A stretch of 23,352 bases of DNA from assembly GCA_934845495.1 (NCBI GenBank), contig CAKWRB010000003.1, positions 1-23,352 on the forward strand. Reading direction: 5' to 3'. Positions 14,602 to 22,061 of this stretch are shown one piece after another (position 1 is the stretch's first letter; each line of letters begins with the position of its first letter). A program made the position numbers and the translations under genes. The notes beneath the pieces are model-generated. The model made no database searches, was not told where the DNA came from, and saw only the letters and a program-made list of their open reading frames with translations. The stretch is from an uncultured bacterium (GTDB taxonomy: Bacteria > Bacillota > Clostridia > Oscillospirales > Ruminococcaceae).

Positions 14602-15648
14602 TTGGCAATCAAACGAGGAAAACAGACCTATCTGTTCCAGCACCCGGCAGCGGTGCAGAGCTTTGCTGCCATTGGCTCCAAGCGGGAGGGCGAAGGCCCG
14701 CTGGGAGAGTATTTTGACACCATCAACCCGGACAGCACCTTTGGCCAGAAGAGCTGGGAGCGGGCCGAGAGCCGTCTGCACCATGACACGGTGGAGCTGG
14801 CGGTGAAAAAAGCCGGCCTCTCCTATGCGGACCTGGACTGCCTGCTGGCCGGGGACCTGCTCAACCAGTGCATCGGCGCCACCTTTGGGGTGCGGGAACT
14901 GGGGATCCCCTACCTGGGCATCTACGGTGCCTGCTCCAATATGGCGGAGGGGCTGCTGCTCGCCTCCTTCCTGGCGGAATCCGGGCTGGGGCATCTGGGG
15001 GTATCCACTGCCTCCCACTTCTGTACCGCGGAACGACAGTACCGCTTTCCGCTGGAGTACGGCGGTCAGCGCCCACCCACCAGCCAGTGGACTGTCACCG
15101 GCGGCGGCGCGGTGGTGGTGACCGGCCCTGCTGCCCAGCAGCCCGGTCAAGCTGGGCCCTGGATCCAGGCCGCAGCCATCGGCACCATTGAGGATAAGGG
15201 CATTCAGGATGCTGCCAACATGGGGGCTGCCATGGCCCCGGCTGCCGCCGCCACCATTCTGGGGTTCCTGTCGGATACCGGCACCACCCCCGAGGATTAC
15301 GACCTGATCCTCACCGGGGATCTGGGGCAGGTGGGCAGCGATCTGCTCTACGAGCTGGCCCTCCGGGAGGGGGTGGATCTGCGCCCCCGGCACACCGACT
15401 GCGGCCTGCTCATCTACGACCGGGACCGGCAGGATGTCCATGCCGGGGGTTCGGGGTGCGGCTGCTGTGCCACCGTTCTGTGCAGCTATATCCTGCCGGC
15501 GCTCCGGGCCGGGCGGGTGAAGCGGGTACTGTTTGCAGCCACCGGCGCCCTGCTCAGCCCCACCAGCACCCAGCAGGGGGAATCCATTCCCGGCATCGCC
15601 CATCTCATCTGCCTGACGGCACAAAAGGAGGATCTGCCATGGAACTGA
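14602..15648 (+). CDS. spoVAD: Stage V sporulation protein AD, TTG start
   Basis: A 348-residue soluble partner of the SpoVA channel with a thiolase-like fold; SpoVAD binds Ca-dipicolinic acid at the forespore inner membrane. The family features are GKQTYLFQHP near the start, GDLLNQC (84-90), YGACSNM (108-114, Cys at the thiolase active-site place), ANMGAAMAPAAA (205-216) and GGSGCGC (282-288). No ATG fits: the family N terminus begins at TTG 14602 (reading MAIKRGKQTY) with AGAGGAGG ending 11 bases upstream; the next ATG upstream lies inside spoVAC in another frame. Length agrees with known SpoVAD. Its 3' end overlaps spoVAE by 10 bases, so translation is probably coupled. Confidence 0.95.
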   Translation: MAIKRGKQTYLFQHPAAVQSFAAIGSKREGEGPLGEYFDTINPDSTFGQKSWERAESRLHHDTVELAVKKAGLSYADLDCLLAGDLLNQCIGATFGVRELGIPYLGIYGACSNMAEGLLLASFLAESGLGHLGVSTASHFCTAERQYRFPLEYGGQRPPTSQWTVTGGGAVVVTGPAAQQPGQAGPWIQAAAIGTIEDKGIQDAANMGAAMAPAAAATILGFLSDTGTTPEDYDLILTGDLGQVGSDLLYELALREGVDLRPRHTDCGLLIYDRDRQDVHAGGSGCGCCATVLCSYILPALRAGRVKRVLFAATGALLSPTSTQQGESIPGIAHLICLTAQKEDLPWN

Positions 15649-16007
15649 TGGAAGCTCTGCTGCGCGCCTTTGTGGTGGGCGGCCTGATCTGTGCGGTGGG
15701 TCAGCTGCTCATCGACTACACCGCCCTCACCCCCGCCCGGATCCTGGTCTCCTTTGTGGTGCTGGGGGTGGTCCTGGGCGGACTGGGCATCTACCAGCCG
15801 CTGCTGGACTTTGCCGGGGCCGGTGCTTCGGTGCCGCTGACCGGCTTTGGAGCCCTGCTGGCCAAGGGGGTGCGGGAGGCCATTGCCGACCAGGGTGCCA
15901 TCGGGATCCTCACCGGCGGGCTGACCGCTGCCGCTGGCGGCATCACCACCGCCATTGTCGCTGCCCTGCTGACTGCCCTGCTGTTCCGCTCCCGGGACAA
16001 GGCATAG
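15639..16007 (+). CDS. spoVAE: Stage V sporulation protein AE (SpoVAEb type)
   Basis: A 122-residue membrane protein, the third component of the SpoVA dipicolinic acid channel. It is almost wholly hydrophobic, with GLGIYQPLLDFAGAGASVPL (48-67) then TGFGALLAKGVREA, matching the SpoVAC signature and the SpoVAEb family. The ATG has AAAAGGAGG 6 bases upstream and overlaps the end of spoVAD. No spoVAA, AB, AEa or AF follows, so this is the short C-D-E operon typical of clostridia. A hairpin follows at 16018-16044 but it has no T tract. Confidence 0.94.
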   Translation: MELMEALLRAFVVGGLICAVGQLLIDYTALTPARILVSFVVLGVVLGGLGIYQPLLDFAGAGASVPLTGFGALLAKGVREAIADQGAIGILTGGLTAAAGGITTAIVAALLTALLFRSRDKA

Positions 16008-16017
16008 GCTCCTCTCT

Positions 16018-16044
16018 ACCGGGGACAGAGATCCTGTTCCCGGT
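16018..16044 (+). other. Hairpin after spoVAE
   Basis: An 11-bp stem ACCGGGGACAG/CTGTTCCCGGT with one G-U pair and a 5-base loop, 11 bases past the stop. No T-run follows, so it may protect the 3' end or terminate with a factor. Confidence 0.5.
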
Positions 16045-16083
16045 GTACATACCCGACCCTGCAAAATATTTTGGGAATTTCCC

Positions 16084-16112
16084 TTGACAAGTCAATACGG
16101 GTATGCTATTAT
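16084..16112 (+). promoter_or_regulatory. Strong promoter of the initiator tRNA gene
   Basis: TTGACA (16084-16089), 17-base spacer ending in TGC, TATTAT (16107-16112): consensus -35 and extended -10. The tRNA begins 20 bases downstream. Confidence 0.93.
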
Positions 16113-16132
16113 AGTATAGCAATAGTGATTAA

Positions 16133-16208
<76 letters not shown>

Positions 16209-16215
16209 AATGAGA

Positions 16216-16240
16216 AAGCACCCGAAAGGGTGCTTTTTTT
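16216..16240 (+). terminator. Terminator of the tRNA gene
   Basis: AAGCACCC, a GAAA tetraloop, GGGTGCTT and a run of T residues, 8 bases after the CCA end. Confidence 0.95.
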
Positions 16241-16260
16241 CGTTTGACTGCAATTAGCTT

Positions 16261-16680
16261 GCGATGCCAGCCGTCGCCTGCGGGTGGGTATTCCAAAATG
16301 CGGCCCTTTCCTGGGTGTTGACACTTAGGCTTTGTGCGCCGCATTTTTCCACAGGGGGCTTAGCCCCCTATGTGGCGGAGGTTTTCTCCGCTGTCGCTCT
16401 AAAAACCTCCTGTTATCCCCCATAGAGGATCTCGGCAGATGCCTTACGGCCTGTGGCCTACGGCCACAGCGGCTTCCGCTGGAACCCGTCGCCTGCGGGC
16501 GGGTATTCCCGTTCGCTTTGCTCACTCAAATGTGGTAGGAACCTACGGTTCCCCCACAAACGCCCCCTCCCTGGCCGATTCCACTTAGGTTTTCTGGGAA
16601 ATGCCAAGGAGTTGCTCCCCACAGGGACGCCGCCAGGCGCGGTTTTGGCAACAGCGTTCCGGAGAATGGCTGGGCGGTGT
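16261..16680. repeat. Hairpin-rich non-coding repeat region
   Basis: About 420 bases with no credible gene. A 24-base segment, CCGTCGCCTGCGGG followed by YGGGTATTCC, occurs at 16271-16294 and 16486-16509 with one mismatch, and each copy is followed downstream by a related CCTGG...CACTTAGG end (about 16304-16329 and 16564-16589). Perfect or near-perfect inverted repeats follow one another: 16295-16304 with 16338-16347, 16353-16369, 16377-16385 with 16402-16410, 16451-16458 with 16462-16469, and 16531-16558. The last 90 bases are related to the repeats at 18183-18386. It looks like a composite of dispersed intergenic repeats; family unknown. Confidence 0.65.
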
Positions 16681-16715
16681 CGCTGAAAAGATTATCTTTT
16701 CCTTTTGATCCGTCC

Positions 16716-16744
16716 TTGATATACGGGGACAAAGCTGATATGAT
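16716..16744 (+). promoter_or_regulatory. Sigma-A promoter of the CyuA-like gene
   Basis: TTGATA (16716-16721), 17-base spacer, TATGAT (16739-16744), 40 bases before the start codon and just downstream of the repeat region. Confidence 0.88.
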
Positions 16745-16783
16745 AAAGGCAGGTCACAAATTTTTCTGTAAGGGAGAATGAAG

Positions 16784-18079
16784 ATGCATCCTTTGACACA
16801 ACTGATCTATCATGACATGAAGCCCGCTCTGGGCGTTACAGAGCCGGGCGCCATCGCATTTGCCGTCGCCAAGGCAAAAGCTCAGATCGGCGGCACCGTG
16901 GAGCTGGTCGAGCTGCGGCTCAACAGCGGTATGTACAAAAATGCCTTTACCTGCGGCATTCCCGGCAGCACCCAGGTGGGAAACCTCTATGCTGCTGCCC
17001 TGGGCGCCACCGGTGCCGATGCACAGAAGGGGCTGGAATGTCTGGACGGCATCACCGATGCCCAGCACAAGCAGGCACAGCAGCTGGTGGACCAGGGAAA
17101 GGTGCGGGCCGAGATGTCCGAGGTGACCAGCCGCATCTACATTGAGGCCGGGGTGACGACCGATCAGGGGAATGCCACTGTGATCATCCGGGATTCCCAC
17201 ACCAACATCACCGAAATCCGTGTCAACGGCGACACGGTGTTCCTGGCTCAGGCCGAGGAGATTCAAGACGACGGCGACCTGGCCGCCCCCATTCACAGCT
17301 ATACACTGGCCCAGCTGGTGGACTATGCCCAGACGGTGGATCTCGAGGAGATCGCCTTTGTGGAAGAGGCCTATACCACCAATCTGGCCCTGTTTGAAGA
17401 GGGCCTGGGCAGCAGCCAGACCACCTTTGCCCCCTTCCTGCTGGCACAGAATGGCGGAAAGCGCTTTTCCGATGACGAGGAAAAGACTGCCAGCCTCCTC
17501 TGCAATGCTGCCATCGAGGCCCGTGTCATCGGCCTGAACAAGCCAGCTATGAGCATCACCGGCTCCGGCGCCCATGGAATCATTGCCACCCTGCCCCTGT
17601 ATGCCGCCTATCAGGTGCAGGGATACAGCAAGGAACAGCTGCTGCGGGCCACCGTCCTCAGCTATCTGGTCTGCATGTACATCAAGGAGTATTCCGGAAA
17701 GCTTTCGGCCTTCTGCGGCTGTGCCATTGCTGCAGGTACCGGCATGGCCGTGGCTCTGGCCTGGCTGCGCGGCGGCGATCTGCCGGCTATGGAGCGGGTC
17801 ATCTGCAATATGGCTGCCAGCATCACCGGTATGATCTGTGACGGCGGCAACCAGGGCTGCACCATGAAGGGCATTGCAGCGGTCAGCGCCGCCTATGCTT
17901 CGGTGGACCTTGCGCTCCACCGAGTCGCTGTGGACCCTGTGCATGGCATTATCGGCAAAACCCCCGAGGACACCATGCGCTTTATGGGACAGATCGCATC
18001 GCCCGGTATGATCGGCACCGAATCCACCATCATGGATATCCTGCAGGAAAAGCAGAACGGCTCCCCCTGCGACCGCTAA
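16784..18079 (+). CDS. CyuA/UPF0597-family protein (L-cysteine desulfidase/serine dehydratase-alpha superfamily)
   Basis: A 431-residue cytosolic protein of the UPF0597 family, whose studied members (YhaM/CyuA, Methanocaldococcus L-cysteine desulfidase) use a [4Fe-4S] cluster to split L-cysteine into pyruvate, sulfide and ammonia. Family landmarks are KPALGxTEP (13-21), HTNITEI (139-145), the glycine motif SITGSGAHGIIATLP (257-271), and the cluster cysteines in SAFCGC (308-313) and ICDGGNQGCTMK (351-362). The catalytic cysteine in GCTEP is Val18 here (codon GTT), so desulfidase activity is doubtful and another lyase role is possible. Of two ATGs, 16784 is 7 bases from AGGGAG and 16778 only 1, so 16784 is used. 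Monocistronic, with promoter and terminator, bracketed by related repeats. Confidence 0.88.
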   Translation: MHPLTQLIYHDMKPALGVTEPGAIAFAVAKAKAQIGGTVELVELRLNSGMYKNAFTCGIPGSTQVGNLYAAALGATGADAQKGLECLDGITDAQHKQAQQLVDQGKVRAEMSEVTSRIYIEAGVTTDQGNATVIIRDSHTNITEIRVNGDTVFLAQAEEIQDDGDLAAPIHSYTLAQLVDYAQTVDLEEIAFVEEAYTTNLALFEEGLGSSQTTFAPFLLAQNGGKRFSDDEEKTASLLCNAAIEARVIGLNKPAMSITGSGAHGIIATLPLYAAYQVQGYSKEQLLRATVLSYLVCMYIKEYSGKLSAFCGCAIAAGTGMAVALAWLRGGDLPAMERVICNMAASITGMICDGGNQGCTMKGIAAVSAAYASVDLALHRVAVDPVHGIIGKTPEDTMRFMGQIASPGMIGTESTIMDILQEKQNGSPCDR

Positions 18080-18086
18080 AACAGCT

Positions 18087-18119
18087 AAAAAAGACCAGTC
18101 CGGGGACTGGTCTTTTTTT
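18087..18119 (+). terminator. Terminator of the CyuA-like gene
   Basis: Stem GACCAGTC/GACTGGTC with loop CGGG, preceded by six A and followed by seven T residues. Confidence 0.93.
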
Positions 18120-18182
18120 ATTTTCTCCATGCGATCCCTGCTTGCAGATGTCCGATTCCAGGCCGTTTTTCCCCAGAGCTTC

Positions 18183-18386
18183 GCAAAGGGCCGCTCGCCG
18201 CAGTGCCGCTTCCACAAAGCTATCCGGGGATTGCCAAAGAATCGCCCACCGCCAGGTGCGGTTTTCGCAAGAGTGTTCCGGAGGTTTGCAAAGTGCCGCT
18301 CGCCGCAGTGCCGCTTCCACAAAGCTGTCCGGGGATTGCCAAAGAATCGCCCATCGCCAGGTGTGGGGGTTGTCAACAGCGGGGAT
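18183..18386. repeat. Tandem repeat of 105-bp period, related to DNA upstream of the CyuA-like gene
   Basis: Bases 18183-18261 recur at 18288-18366, exactly 105 bases on, with four differences in 79. The link 18249-18283 matches 16630-16664 on the other side of the CyuA-like gene at 31 of 35 bases, and the second copy ends with a further variant of the same motif (CGCCAGGTGTGG ... CAACAGCG). An open frame runs through it and gives a repeated peptide, but it lacks a start with ribosome site and I regard it as non-coding. The region 18120-18435 otherwise holds only the promoter below. Confidence 0.8.
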
Positions 18387-18398
18387 TTTTTGTAAGAT
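18370..18398 (+). promoter_or_regulatory. Promoter of the M42 aminopeptidase gene, in the repeat tail
   Basis: TTGTCA (18370-18375), 17-base spacer, TAAGAT (18393-18398), 38 bases before the ATG. The -35 element lies in the end of the second tandem repeat copy. Confidence 0.75.
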
Positions 18399-18435
18399 GG
18401 AGTCAGAACCTTTTTATGAAACGAGGACAGAACCT

Positions 18436-19488
18436 ATGAGAGAGACAACAAAACTGGAACCGGCCTGCCAGAGCTTTCTGGTGGACACTCTGGAGGCACT
18501 GCTCCATCAGGACAGCCCCACCGGCTTCACCGCACAGGTGGTCGGGGTCGCAGAGGGCCTTGCCCGGGAGCTGGGCTTTGCCGCCCGGCGCACCAACAAG
18601 GGCAATCTGGTGGTCACCGTACCCGGTCGGGAATCCGGCCGCACCGTGGGGCTCTGCGCCCATGTGGACACCCTGGGCCTGATGGTGCGTTCGATCACCG
18701 CCGACGGTATGCTGATGGTCACCAAGGTGGGCGGGCCGCTGCTGCCCACCCTGGACAGCGAGTACTGCCGTATCTACACCCGGGAGGGCAAGGTGTACAC
18801 CGGCACCGTGCTGAGCCTTTCGCCGTCGGTGCATGTGCAGGACGATGCCGCCACCCGTCCCCGGGACGAGAAGAATATGGCGGTGCGCATCGACGAAAAG
18901 GTGCGTACCCGGGACGATGTGCTGGCACTGGGCATTGCCGCCGGCGATTTTGTCTGCTATGACCCCAAAACCGTTGTCACCGAAAGCGGCTTTGTAAAAT
19001 CCCGCTTCCTGGACGATAAGGCCAGTGCAGCCTGCCTGCTGACCCTGCTGTGGCAGATGCGCCAGACCGGAAGCCGCCCCCGGTTTGACACCTACTTCAC
19101 CTTCACCGTCCATGAGGAGACCGGACATGGCGGCGCCACCCTGCCCACCGTGGACGAGCTGCTCGCCCTGGATATGGGCTGCATCGGTGAGGACCTGGGC
19201 TGCACCGAGTACCAGGTGTCCATCTGCGCCAAGGACAGCGGCGGCCCCTACGATTACGAGATGGTCAGCCGGCTGGTGCAGCTGGCCAAGGAGCAGGGTG
19301 TGGACTACTCGGTGGATATCTACCCCCACTACGGCTCGGATGTGGGTGCGGCCTGGCGCGCCGGTATGGACTGCCGGGCTGCCCTCATCGGGCCGGGTGT
19401 CCACGCCTCCCACGGCATGGAGCGCACCCATCTGGACGGCCTGACCGCCACCCTGCAGCTGGCAGGGCTCTATCTGGAGCTGGCCTGA
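18436..19488 (+). CDS. M42 family metallopeptidase (PepA/FrvX/YsdC-type aminopeptidase)
   Basis: A 350-residue cytosolic dinuclear-metal aminopeptidase of the M42 family (tetrahedral TET/glutamyl aminopeptidase type), which trims short peptides. Metal and catalytic motifs: AHVDTLG (75-81; His76 and Asp78), SRFLDDKAS (189-197; Asp193/194), HEETGHGG (226-233; Glu227 base, Glu228), GEDLG (251-255) and GVHASHGMERTH (321-332) with the last metal His. The AHVDTLG and HEETG forms differ slightly from the commoner AHxDEIG and QEEVG. Length is usual. The ATG at 18436 is chosen because an earlier in-frame ATG at 18397 overlaps the promoter -10; a weak GAGGA lies 9 bases upstream. A shared terminator follows. 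Confidence 0.93.
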   Translation: MRETTKLEPACQSFLVDTLEALLHQDSPTGFTAQVVGVAEGLARELGFAARRTNKGNLVVTVPGRESGRTVGLCAHVDTLGLMVRSITADGMLMVTKVGGPLLPTLDSEYCRIYTREGKVYTGTVLSLSPSVHVQDDAATRPRDEKNMAVRIDEKVRTRDDVLALGIAAGDFVCYDPKTVVTESGFVKSRFLDDKASAACLLTLLWQMRQTGSRPRFDTYFTFTVHEETGHGGATLPTVDELLALDMGCIGEDLGCTEYQVSICAKDSGGPYDYEMVSRLVQLAKEQGVDYSVDIYPHYGSDVGAAWRAGMDCRAALIGPGVHASHGMERTHLDGLTATLQLAGLYLELA

Positions 19489-19523
19489 CCGCAGCCGACT
19501 GTTCAGCCGGAAAAACAATCCGC

Positions 19524-19553
19524 AAAAAAGGCACCCATCCGGGTGCCTTTTTT
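19524..19553. terminator. Bidirectional intrinsic terminator
   Basis: AAAAAAGGCACCC, loop ATCC, GGGTGCCTTTTTT: a 13-bp perfect stem between the converging M42 and lipoprotein genes. Confidence 0.95.
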
Positions 19554-19578
19554 ATGATGCACTGAACTGCGTCGGTTT

Positions 19579-20583
19579 TTAGGGCAGGAGCGCCTGCAGC
19601 TCCTGGTAGAGGGCTGGCTCCGCCTGGTAGAGGATCCAGTCCTCCTGGGCATAGAGGGTATCCCACACCAGGCCGCTTGGGGACACCGACATCTGGTAGA
19701 CCCTGCCGTTGTCCACCGCCTCGATGGCAATGCAGCCCTGGGGCGGCGCCTCCCCGGTGACCACCCCCTGGGTCAGCGCCCGGAGCTGTGCCACCAGCTG
19801 CTCCTTTTGGGCGGCATCGGAGAGGGCGGCCTCCCGTTCCCCGTCGGTCAGCCTGAAGCGGATCTCCTCGGCGATGGTGAACTCCTCCGGATAGGCGGCA
19901 TCGGGGAAGTTGTAGCCGTCCACCTTCCAGCGGCCGTCCTCCTGCTTCAGATACAGGGTGGAAAAGGCCACCGGGCGCTCCTGTTCCCAGTCTATGGGCG
20001 ACATGATCTTCCAGGACACTTCCACCCGGGCGCTGTCCGCATCGCTGTGGATCACCCGGTACCCAGCCATGGCATTCTGATAGGAATAGCCGGTTTTGTA
20101 CGCTCCCCGGTGGTAGACCTCCCCGTTCTCCGCCCGATGGATGTAGGGCGCCCCTGCCAGTTCGGCTGCAAGCAGCTGGTCCAGGCCATGGTCGGTGAAG
20201 AGATACCGGGTGGCCTCCTCAAAATCCAGGAACCGGACCATCATACCGGCAGAAAAGCCCTCGGGCGGTTCAGTCGGGTCCTCCACAAACACCAGGTCAT
20301 CGGCATCGTAGAGGGTATTCACCAGGTACCACAGCCGGGTCACCACTTCCCCGGTCAGCTCGCCTGCCGGGACTTCGTCCCGCTGGGCGGTAAAATACTG
20401 CGCCACCGTCTCGGCCGGGTACATATCCTCCCGGATGGGCAGCGGCGGCTTTTCCTGCACCATTTCCGAGGACTGGGAGCTGCTCTCCGGCTGGGAACCG
20501 GCCGGCGGGGTCTGCCCAGCGGTGCAGCCGGCAAGCAGCAGGCAGAGCGCCAGCATCAGGCTGAACAGGCGATGGTTTCTCAT
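19579..20583 (-). CDS. Lipoprotein of unknown function
   Basis: A 334-residue predicted lipoprotein: signal peptide with lipobox LLAGC (Cys20), Gln/Ser-rich linker (21-45) and a globular part. Residues about 55-230 have a helix, then LDFEEATRYLFT, a stretch with the repeated YxxG pattern (HRGAYKTGYSYQNAMAGYRV), and paired strands RVEVSWKIM and FSTLYLKQEDGRWKVDGYNF. This order recalls small secreted alpha/beta domains such as IseA or NTF2-like folds, but I cannot assign a family. The last 100 residues form a second domain. The ATG has AAAGGAG 8 bases upstream; the frame extends to 20670 but without another ribosome site. It has its own promoter. No partner gene suggests a role. Confidence 0.8.
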   Translation of the reverse strand: MRNHRLFSLMLALCLLLAGCTAGQTPPAGSQPESSSQSSEMVQEKPPLPIREDMYPAETVAQYFTAQRDEVPAGELTGEVVTRLWYLVNTLYDADDLVFVEDPTEPPEGFSAGMMVRFLDFEEATRYLFTDHGLDQLLAAELAGAPYIHRAENGEVYHRGAYKTGYSYQNAMAGYRVIHSDADSARVEVSWKIMSPIDWEQERPVAFSTLYLKQEDGRWKVDGYNFPDAAYPEEFTIAEEIRFRLTDGEREAALSDAAQKEQLVAQLRALTQGVVTGEAPPQGCIAIEAVDNGRVYQMSVSPSGLVWDTLYAQEDWILYQAEPALYQELQALLP

Positions 20584-20631
20584 GGGATCCTCTCCTTTCC
20601 GCCGGGGTGCTGCCTGCACCCCTCTGCCCCC

Positions 20632-20659
20632 ATTATACCAAGGCCAGGGGGAATTGCAA
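20632..20659 (-). promoter_or_regulatory. Sigma-A promoter of the 19579-20583 lipoprotein gene
   Basis: Minus strand TTGCAA (20659-20654), 16-base spacer, TATAAT (20637-20632) preceded by TGG (extended -10). About 49 bases before the ATG. Confidence 0.88.
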
Positions 20660-20676
20660 TCCCTGTTCACCGCAGC

Positions 20677-20707
20677 AAAAAAGCCCGGAGAAACAGCTCC
20701 GGGCTTT
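20677..20707 (-). terminator. Terminator of the MTA/SAH deaminase-type gene
   Basis: Minus strand AAAGCCCGGAG, 6-base loop, CTCCGGGCTTT then further T residues: an 11-bp stem 15 bases past the stop codon. Confidence 0.93.
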
Positions 20708-20721
20708 GGGTTGTATGGGGA

Positions 20722-22014
20722 TTACAGCTCGGACAGGATCCGGGCGGCACGACTGCGCGCCTCGGCCTTGACCCGCTCCTCGTCGATGCGGGTGAGGACA
20801 CCGTCCCGGAACACCACCTCGCCATCGATCATGTTGAGGCAGATGTCCGATGCGGCGGCGGCATAGAAGATGTTGGGCAGCACATCGTAGGTGGGCACCA
20901 GGTGCGACCGGTCCAGGTCATAGACGACGATGTCGGCACGGTTGCCCACTTCCAGGGCACCACAGTCGGCACGGCCCTGAGCCTGAGCGCCGTTGCGGCA
21001 GCTCATCTTCAGCAGCTCACTGGGGCTCAGGAAGGTGGGGTCCCCATTGAGGCCCTTGCCCAGCATCGAAGCCAGGGTGACCTCCTCCAGCATATTGAGG
21101 TTGTTGTTGCTGGCGGCGCCATCGGTGCCGATGCCCACCCGGACACCCGATTCCAGCATCTTCTTCACCGGGGCATAGCCGCTGCCCAGCTTCATATTGC
21201 TGGAGGGGTTGTGCGCCACGGTGACACCATGCCGCCGGAAGATGTCAAAGTCCTCCCCTTCGATCCAGACGCAGTGTGCTGCGGTGGCCGGAACATCGAA
21301 CAAGCCCACCTTTTCAAACAGGGCAGCCGGGGTGAGGCCGTTGTGGCGGACCTTGCACTCCTCATGCTCCTTCTGGGTCTCGGAAAGGTGCAGATGCACC
21401 CGCAGGCCGGTCTCCCGGGCATAGTCGGCCACATCGCGCATCAGTGCCTCGTGGGAGGTATACTCGGCGTGCAGGCCCACATCCACCCGGATGCGGTCAT
21501 CGGCGGCATCGGCCAGGCGGCGGCGCAGGCCCTCGGTTTCCTGGTAGGCCACATACTCCCGGTAGCCGGAAAGCCCCGGCAGCGCTGTGGTGCCAAAGCA
21601 CAGGTTGGCCTTGAGGCCGCTGTCTCGCACGGCGCGCTCGATCTGCGGCAGGGTGTAGAACATATCGGTGAAGGAGGCCACACCGCTGCGGATCAGCTCG
21701 CAGGCGCCCAGCATCGAGCTCCAGTAGATGTCCTCCTCGGTGAGTTTGGCCTCAAAGGGGAACATCTTCTCGGTGAGCCAGCGGTGCAGCGGCAGCCCCT
21801 CGCCATAGCCCCGGAGCAGGGTATCCGGAATGTGGCAGTGCAGGTTGTAAAAGCCGGGCATGGCCACCTTGTTTTTGCCGTCATAGGTCTCACCGGTGTA
21901 GTCCTTGGGGCGCTCGGCACCGATGTAGACGATCCGGTTGCCTTCGGTCTGGAGGTACATATCCGGTTTTTCTTCGTAGTTCCCATCGATCAGGGTAATT
22001 CTCTCAAACAGCAT
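20722..22014 (-). CDS. mtaD: Amidohydrolase, 5-methylthioadenosine/S-adenosylhomocysteine deaminase type
   Basis: A 430-residue cytosolic metal-dependent deaminase of the ATZ/TRZ-MtaD branch of the amidohydrolase superfamily. Members deaminate methylthioadenosine and S-adenosylhomocysteine to inosyl products; some act on guanine or s-triazines. Motifs: PGFYNLHCHIPDTLLRG (53-69; metal His59 and His61), TDMFY (116-120), LHAEYT (181-186), HLHLSET (207-213; metal His), AAHCVW (245-250), AHNPSSNMKLGSG (267-279) and GTDGAASNN (296-304; metal Asp298). LHAEYT replaces the commoner HAPYT, so substrate preference is uncertain and the symbol is provisional. The ATG has AAAGGAG 7 bases upstream; the frame extends to 22233 but crosses the promoter. 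Monocistronic. Confidence 0.85.
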   Translation of the reverse strand: MLFERITLIDGNYEEKPDMYLQTEGNRIVYIGAERPKDYTGETYDGKNKVAMPGFYNLHCHIPDTLLRGYGEGLPLHRWLTEKMFPFEAKLTEEDIYWSSMLGACELIRSGVASFTDMFYTLPQIERAVRDSGLKANLCFGTTALPGLSGYREYVAYQETEGLRRRLADAADDRIRVDVGLHAEYTSHEALMRDVADYARETGLRVHLHLSETQKEHEECKVRHNGLTPAALFEKVGLFDVPATAAHCVWIEGEDFDIFRRHGVTVAHNPSSNMKLGSGYAPVKKMLESGVRVGIGTDGAASNNNLNMLEEVTLASMLGKGLNGDPTFLSPSELLKMSCRNGAQAQGRADCGALEVGNRADIVVYDLDRSHLVPTYDVLPNIFYAAAASDICLNMIDGEVVFRDGVLTRIDEERVKAEARSRAARILSEL

Positions 22015-22046
22015 CTCTGTTCTCCTTTCCTCGGTCTGATGCATGG

Positions 22047-22061
22047 TAATTGGTACAATTA
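22047..22061. promoter_or_regulatory. Possible operator overlapping the mtaD-like gene's -10
   Basis: TAATTG, GTA, CAATTA is a perfect 6-base inverted repeat covering part of the -10 box of the promoter at 22058-22086. Repressor binding is conceivable, but a short A+T palindrome can occur by chance. Confidence 0.3.

Noticed and set aside
16332..16538. Short frames on both strands in the hairpin-rich region (16325-16538)
   Set aside because: Cys/Arg/Pro-rich translations, no ribosome site, and the frames are imposed by inverted repeats. I treat the region as non-coding repeat DNA.
16261..18386. CRISPR array
   Set aside because: Repeats are few, long and spaced 105 bases or more, with no regular short repeat-spacer pattern and no cas genes.
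18142..18435. N-terminal extension of the M42 gene through the tandem repeats
   Set aside because: It would cross a terminator region, the repeats and the promoter -10, and M42 proteins of about 350 residues start at 18436.
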